NCBI GenBank assembly: GCA_937895985.1
Contig: CALBKL010000048.1
Coordinates: forward strand, 1 to 8,429
DNA: 8,429 nucleotides
From: an uncultured Solobacterium sp.
Lineage (GTDB): Bacteria > Bacillota_I > Bacilli_A > Erysipelotrichales > Erysipelotrichaceae
Direction of reading: 5' to 3'
Shown: positions 5,911-8,429 of the stretch, piece by piece
Layout: each line of letters starts with the position of its first letter
Position numbering within the stretch: the first letter of the stretch is position 1
Notes under the pieces: model-generated
Databases searched by the model: none
What the model saw: only the letters and a program-made list of their open reading frames with translations
What the model was told of the DNA's origin: nothing
Position numbers and translations under genes: made by a program

Positions 5911-6694
5911 CTCCAGCACCTCCGTTATTAGATGTTAATTGTTTGATCTTAACATTTGTATTGTAATCGTACATTGCGATTGCAAAGCCGATAAATGCTA
6001 CAAGAATTAATGTTGCACCAGATGTTGCCTTGATGTTTCCAAGAATAGCAGCAGCTGTGAAACCTGCGAAGTAGATACCCCACATGTCGTTTGCAAGCAT
6101 GATCTTTAGTAATACTGCGAAACCTACGTAACGCATCATCTTACCAGCAGCACCTAAGCCACCCATGAACCATGAAGCATTTTCAGAGAAACTCTTTAAT
6201 GTTGCACTAGCAGCATCTCCACCGAAGAACGCAACAAGTGCTAGAACTGCGAAGAGACCACCTAAGATGCACATTGATAGAATGTTTACACCAGTGATTC
6301 CAGCTGGATCTGCATTTTCAGCAGCCTGATCAGCCTTAGCCATGATGTATGACATAAATGTAAATGTAAATGTAACGACATACTGTCCAAATACAGAGAA
6401 TACAACTGCTAGACCTAAAGCCTGGTCAACAGGTAATCCTGACTTAACAGCAAAGATCATTGCTACAATAGAACCTAATACAGCGTTTGGTGGCTGTGCT
6501 CCACCGACTGGCATATTACCAACCATCATCAGTTCATATGTACCACCGATGACAAGGCCAGTTTTTACATCACCTAAAATCAAGCCAATAATTGGGCAAG
6601 CGATAATAGGACGATATAAAAGCTCAGTCAGTGAGAATTGGTCAATTGCAAAGATGAATGTTGCTACAGCAAGTAATAATGCTTGTAATACCAT
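5900..6694 (-). CDS. PTS mannose/fructose/sorbose-family IIC component, AgaC/AgaW-like
   Basis: The 264-residue product is the IIC membrane permease subunit. The family signature from residue 28 (RPIIACPIIG) through GDVKTG (41-46), GGTYEL (50-55) and GGAQPPN (64-70) is intact. GGxQPPN resembles the N-acetylgalactosamine transporter AgaC more than the mannose transporter ManY, and the AKADQAAENAD segment has a counterpart in AgaC. The ATG at 6694 follows AGGAGG at 10 bases; a TTG at 6703 is one base from that site and unlikely. The gap to IIB is 55 bases, with no terminator in it. One odd detail is a run of three identical 6-bp units coding for TFTFTF at residues 108-113 within a membrane segment. 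Confidence 0.93.
   Translation of the reverse strand: MVLQALLLAVATFIFAIDQFSLTELLYRPIIACPIIGLILGDVKTGLVIGGTYELMMVGNMPVGGAQPPNAVLGSIVAMIFAVKSGLPVDQALGLAVVFSVFGQYVVTFTFTFMSYIMAKADQAAENADPAGITGVNILSMCILGGLFAVLALVAFFGGDAASATLKSFSENASWFMGGLGAAGKMMRYVGFAVLLKIMLANDMWGIYFAGFTAAAILGNIKATSGATLILVAFIGFAIAMYDYNTNVKIKQLTSNNGGAGDGI
6355..6375 (-). repeat. 6-bp tandem repeat inside the IIC gene
   Basis: TAAATG occurs three times in a row on the plus strand (6355-6372) plus three more matching bases. On the coding strand this gives alternating ACA and TTT codons, read as Thr-Phe three times. A change in copy number would keep the frame and add or remove two residues in a membrane segment. Confidence 0.7.
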
Positions 6695-6749
6695 TTGATT
6701 CAATCCTCCTTAAAATAGATTTTCTGTAGTGAAACGGCTGTAATGATTT

Positions 6750-7226
6750 TTACCCAAAGAGCTTGCTGATGTCTTCAGCGTGTTCCTGCGGCACTCTGCG
6801 GATTTCTAACTCAACACCGAGTTCCTGTAACTTCTTGAATGCTGCTACATCTACATCATCAACAGCAACGCTAGTAGCGACCTGACGTTTTCCTTCAGCC
6901 ATGTGCATGTTACCAATGTTTACCTTCTTAATTGGAACACCACCTTCAACTAAACGTAACACGTCAGTAGGTGTCTCACAGACGATAAAGATGTGCTGTG
7001 ATGGAGAAGCCTTGTGGATAGTTGTAATAGTTTTTTCAATTGTCCAGTAACGTGTCTGTGCATATGAAGGTGCAGCCATATCCATCAATCCTTGACGGAA
7101 TGTATTTGCAGCTACATCATCGTTTGCTACCAAGATTAAGTTAGCGCCAATTGAACCGGACCATTGTGTTGCCACCTGTCCATGAATTAGACGATTGTCA
7201 ATTCTAGTTAGTACAATATCTGGCAT
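6750..7226 (-). CDS. PTS mannose/fructose/sorbose-family IIB component, AgaB/AgaV-like
   Basis: This 158-residue cytosolic protein is the IIB subunit, which takes phosphate from IIA and passes it to the incoming sugar. The active-site block TRIDNRLIHGQV (7-18) holds the phosphorylated His15. The block VNIGNMHMAEGKRQV (102-116) and the TIEKT (62-66) region closely follow E. coli AgaB as I recall it, pointing to N-acetylgalactosamine, galactosamine or a related hexosamine. Strict specificity cannot be proved from sequence alone. The start at 7226 follows AAGGAG at 7 bases; extension to 7286 would run through the cre-like site and has no binding site. It is the first gene of the IIB-IIC-IID operon and is divergent from an AraC-family regulator. 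No IIA is present in the window, so that subunit must come from elsewhere. Confidence 0.93.
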   Translation of the reverse strand: MPDIVLTRIDNRLIHGQVATQWSGSIGANLILVANDDVAANTFRQGLMDMAAPSYAQTRYWTIEKTITTIHKASPSQHIFIVCETPTDVLRLVEGGVPIKKVNIGNMHMAEGKRQVATSVAVDDVDVAAFKKLQELGVELEIRRVPQEHAEDISKLFG

Positions 7227-7271
7227 TTCCTTACTCCTTTCTCTTCGAGTATATGCGCTATCCCTAAAAAC

Positions 7272-7285
7272 AGAAAGCGCTCTCA
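7272..7285. promoter_or_regulatory. CcpA cre-like site in front of the PTS operon
   Basis: On the minus strand this reads TGAGAGCGCTTTCT, matching the catabolite response consensus TGWAARCGYTWNCA at 12 of 14 positions, with the central AGCGCT palindrome intact. It lies between the likely PTS promoter and the IIB start, beginning at about the first transcribed base. That suits repression by CcpA with HPr-Ser-P when preferred sugars are present. Confidence 0.65.
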
Positions 7286-7292
7286 TGTGTAT

Positions 7293-7301
7293 ATATTAAC
7301 A
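7293..7301 (-). promoter_or_regulatory. Possible extended -10 of the PTS operon
   Basis: On the minus strand this reads TGTTAATAT, an extended -10-like element with four of six matches to TATAAT. There is no good -35, which would fit a promoter needing an activator such as the divergent AraC protein. Transcription would begin near 7286. I saw no sigma-54 type GG-N10-GC element. Confidence 0.3.
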
Positions 7302-7343
7302 TTAAGTGTCACATAATATTTACATTTTTGCTCAAAACTAGTG

Positions 7344-7365
7344 TATTTTTCGGTAATGAAAAATA
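7344..7365. promoter_or_regulatory. Inverted repeat between the PTS operon and the AraC gene
   Basis: TATTTTTC (7344-7351) and GAAAAATA (7358-7365) are perfect 8-bp inverted arms around GGTAAT. The dyad is in the middle of the divergent intergenic region, about 60 to 80 bases upstream of the proposed PTS start, a usual distance for an activator site. It is too AT-rich to be certain. Confidence 0.35.
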
Positions 7366-7384
7366 ATCTTTTTGTTGATTTGTG

Positions 7385-7414
7385 ATTTAAAACGCATTTA
7401 AAGTGTGCTATTTT
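7385..7414 (+). promoter_or_regulatory. Possible AraC-gene promoter with 11-bp-phased direct repeat
   Basis: ATTTAAA occurs at 7385-7391 and 7396-7402, one helical turn apart, as AraC-family half-sites often are. Just after it, TGCTATTTT (7406-7414) forms an extended -10-like element that would start transcription near 7421, about 16 bases before the ATG. If the repeat is a binding site, the regulator may control its own expression. Confidence 0.3.
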
Positions 7415-7436
7415 ACAGGTAAGGAGATGATGAAAT

Positions 7437-8429
7437 ATGATTAGTAAGACCACTAGTTCTAATTTCGTTAAATTTGGTACGATTGTTCCAAATATTCCAG
7501 ATGAAGATTTCATTATTGAAGAGTTTACAATTTCAACAAAGGAAATTCACGCCCTCCATTCCTATAATCAATCTGTCTATTTGGAGGCATCTGAAGGAAT
7601 GGCCATGCTTGGTGTTGTTCGTGTCCCAGAGGTTGATTCAATCGAAAGTTTTGCACTACACCGCCGTGTACGGATTGAACCTGATGTTTATTTCAATCTC
7701 ACTTCAATGAGTGAGCATGTTGTTTATAGCTTGTACATTCCTAAACATGCGACAAAAACAACCTACACATTACCAAGCCCATTTGTGTATGAAAGTATTT
7801 CACCTAAAATTCGTATCTCTGAAATTATTGCCTATTATTACGTTGTAAAACGCCCAGCATACTCCTTTTTAGGAGAGACACATAATTATTATGAATTAAC
7901 TTTCGTTGATCAAGGCTCTTTGGATACAACTGTTGATGGTAAGCCTTATACGATTGGCATGAATGAATGCATGTTATATGTGCCTGGTCAATTTCATGAC
8001 CAAAAGGTATCTTCAGATAATCCTTGTTCATACTTAACAGTTATCTTTGCGGCAGATGGTGTTCATACTGATTTAGTTTCCAATCGTGTCATCAGTTGTA
8101 CCCGCGAGATGCAGGATGATATCAACCGCTTCGTATCGACTTCCGAACAGGCCAATCCATTTAAGTACGATGGAATGATATCCTGCCTAGAGCAAATCTT
8201 GATTTCCTTCCACATGTACGCCAACGCAAAGAAGTTACCTAAGCCTATCACACCCGTTAACCAACATTTTGAAGATCGTCTTGTAGAAGAAATTCTCGAA
8301 TACATTCACAAACATATTTTAGAACCACTGCCAATCGAACAAATTTGTGATCGATTTGCTATCTCACGAAGTACACTACAGAACTTATTTAAAAACAATC
8401 TGCAAATTCCACCAAAACAATATATCAAC
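7437..8429 (+). CDS. AraC-family transcriptional regulator, cut by the window edge
   Basis: 331 codons are open to the right edge. Residues 150-205 look like an AraC-type cupin sensor fold (YYELTFVDQGS, then VPGQFHD at 182-188). Residues 282-331 begin the DNA-binding domain, with the first helix-turn-helix visible as IEQICDRFAISRSTLQNLFK; the second one lies outside the window. The first 130 or so residues are an extra N-terminal region starting with NFVKFGTIVPNIPDEDF. It is rich in beta-type residues, and I cannot assign it with confidence. The ATG at 7437 follows AAGGAG at 10 bases. Divergent placement from the PTS operon suggests it regulates sugar uptake, most likely as an activator responding to the transported sugar or its phosphate. 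Confidence 0.88.
   Translation, partial: MISKTTSSNFVKFGTIVPNIPDEDFIIEEFTISTKEIHALHSYNQSVYLEASEGMAMLGVVRVPEVDSIESFALHRRVRIEPDVYFNLTSMSEHVVYSLYIPKHATKTTYTLPSPFVYESISPKIRISEIIAYYYVVKRPAYSFLGETHNYYELTFVDQGSLDTTVDGKPYTIGMNECMLYVPGQFHDQKVSSDNPCSYLTVIFAADGVHTDLVSNRVISCTREMQDDINRFVSTSEQANPFKYDGMISCLEQILISFHMYANAKKLPKPITPVNQHFEDRLVEEILEYIHKHILEPLPIEQICDRFAISRSTLQNLFKNNLQIPPKQYIN

Noticed and set aside
6342..6698. A 118-codon open frame on the plus strand opposite the IIC gene
   Set aside because: It is antisense to a strongly conserved permease, has no binding site, and its Pro/Thr/Asn-rich product looks like a mirror of membrane-protein codons.
7227..7436. Sigma-54 promoter, as found for some mannose-family PTS operons under LevR control
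   Set aside because: No TGGCAC-N5-TTGC-like element was found, and the divergent regulator is AraC-type, not LevR.
7283..7513. A minus-strand frame overlapping the divergent control region and the start of the AraC gene
   Set aside because: It covers promoters and the regulator's start, has no binding site and a low-complexity product.
1..8429. Defence island, prophage, insertion sequence or CRISPR content
   Set aside because: No transposase, integrase, nuclease or spaced identical repeats were seen, and the genes are metabolic or surface-related.

Overview
The window is AT-rich, densely coded DNA with strong AGGAGG-type ribosome binding sites, TATAAT -10 boxes, a CcpA cre-like site and a mannose-family PTS. 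This fits a low-GC Gram-positive bacterium (Bacillota). The mix of an AgaB-like PTS, a stand-alone GatZ/KbaZ protein, a transglutaminase-like lipoprotein and an AraC regulator would suit a gut or oral Erysipelotrichia-type lineage, but the taxon is inference from gene content. No RNA genes, insertion sequences, integrases or CRISPR repeats were seen.

Layout. (1) Positions 1-924, minus strand: a PP2C-type Ser/Thr phosphatase and, one base after its stop, the start of a HAD-family hydrolase that runs off the left edge. (2) 1053-2375, plus strand, divergent from the phosphatase: a GatZ/KbaZ family protein (tagatose-1,6-bisphosphate aldolase subunit or tagatose-6-phosphate 4-epimerase type). It ends at a terminator shared with the converging next gene. 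(3) 2462-3748, minus: a transglutaminase-like lipoprotein with a complete Cys-His-Asp triad, preceded by an extended -10 promoter and an operator-like dyad. (4) 3992-4699, minus: an unrecognised single-pass membrane protein with a helical soluble domain. Opposite it on the plus strand, at 4774-4947, is a 57-residue membrane miniprotein under an extended -10 promoter. (5) 5002-7226, minus: a PTS operon in the order IIB-IIC-IID, most like the N-acetylgalactosamine/galactosamine (Aga) branch, behind a cre-like site and ending at a terminator shared with the miniprotein gene. (6) 7437 to the right edge, plus, divergent from the PTS: an AraC-family regulator cut off inside its DNA-binding domain.

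How the parts may work together. The PTS would import and phosphorylate an amino sugar or hexosamine such as GalNAc. Deacetylase, deaminase/isomerase and IIA genes are not in the window. The GatZ-like protein acts at the tagatose-phosphate level, which is where GalNAc and galactosamine catabolism arrive, so the two loci could serve one pathway although separate genes lie between them. The AraC protein is the obvious candidate regulator of the PTS, with CcpA as a second input.

No clearly unprecedented multi-gene system is visible. The best leads are the stand-alone GatZ protein, the AraC protein with a long unassigned N-terminal region, the hidden miniprotein, the operator at the lipoprotein gene, and a duplicated gene tail between 3800 and 4024.
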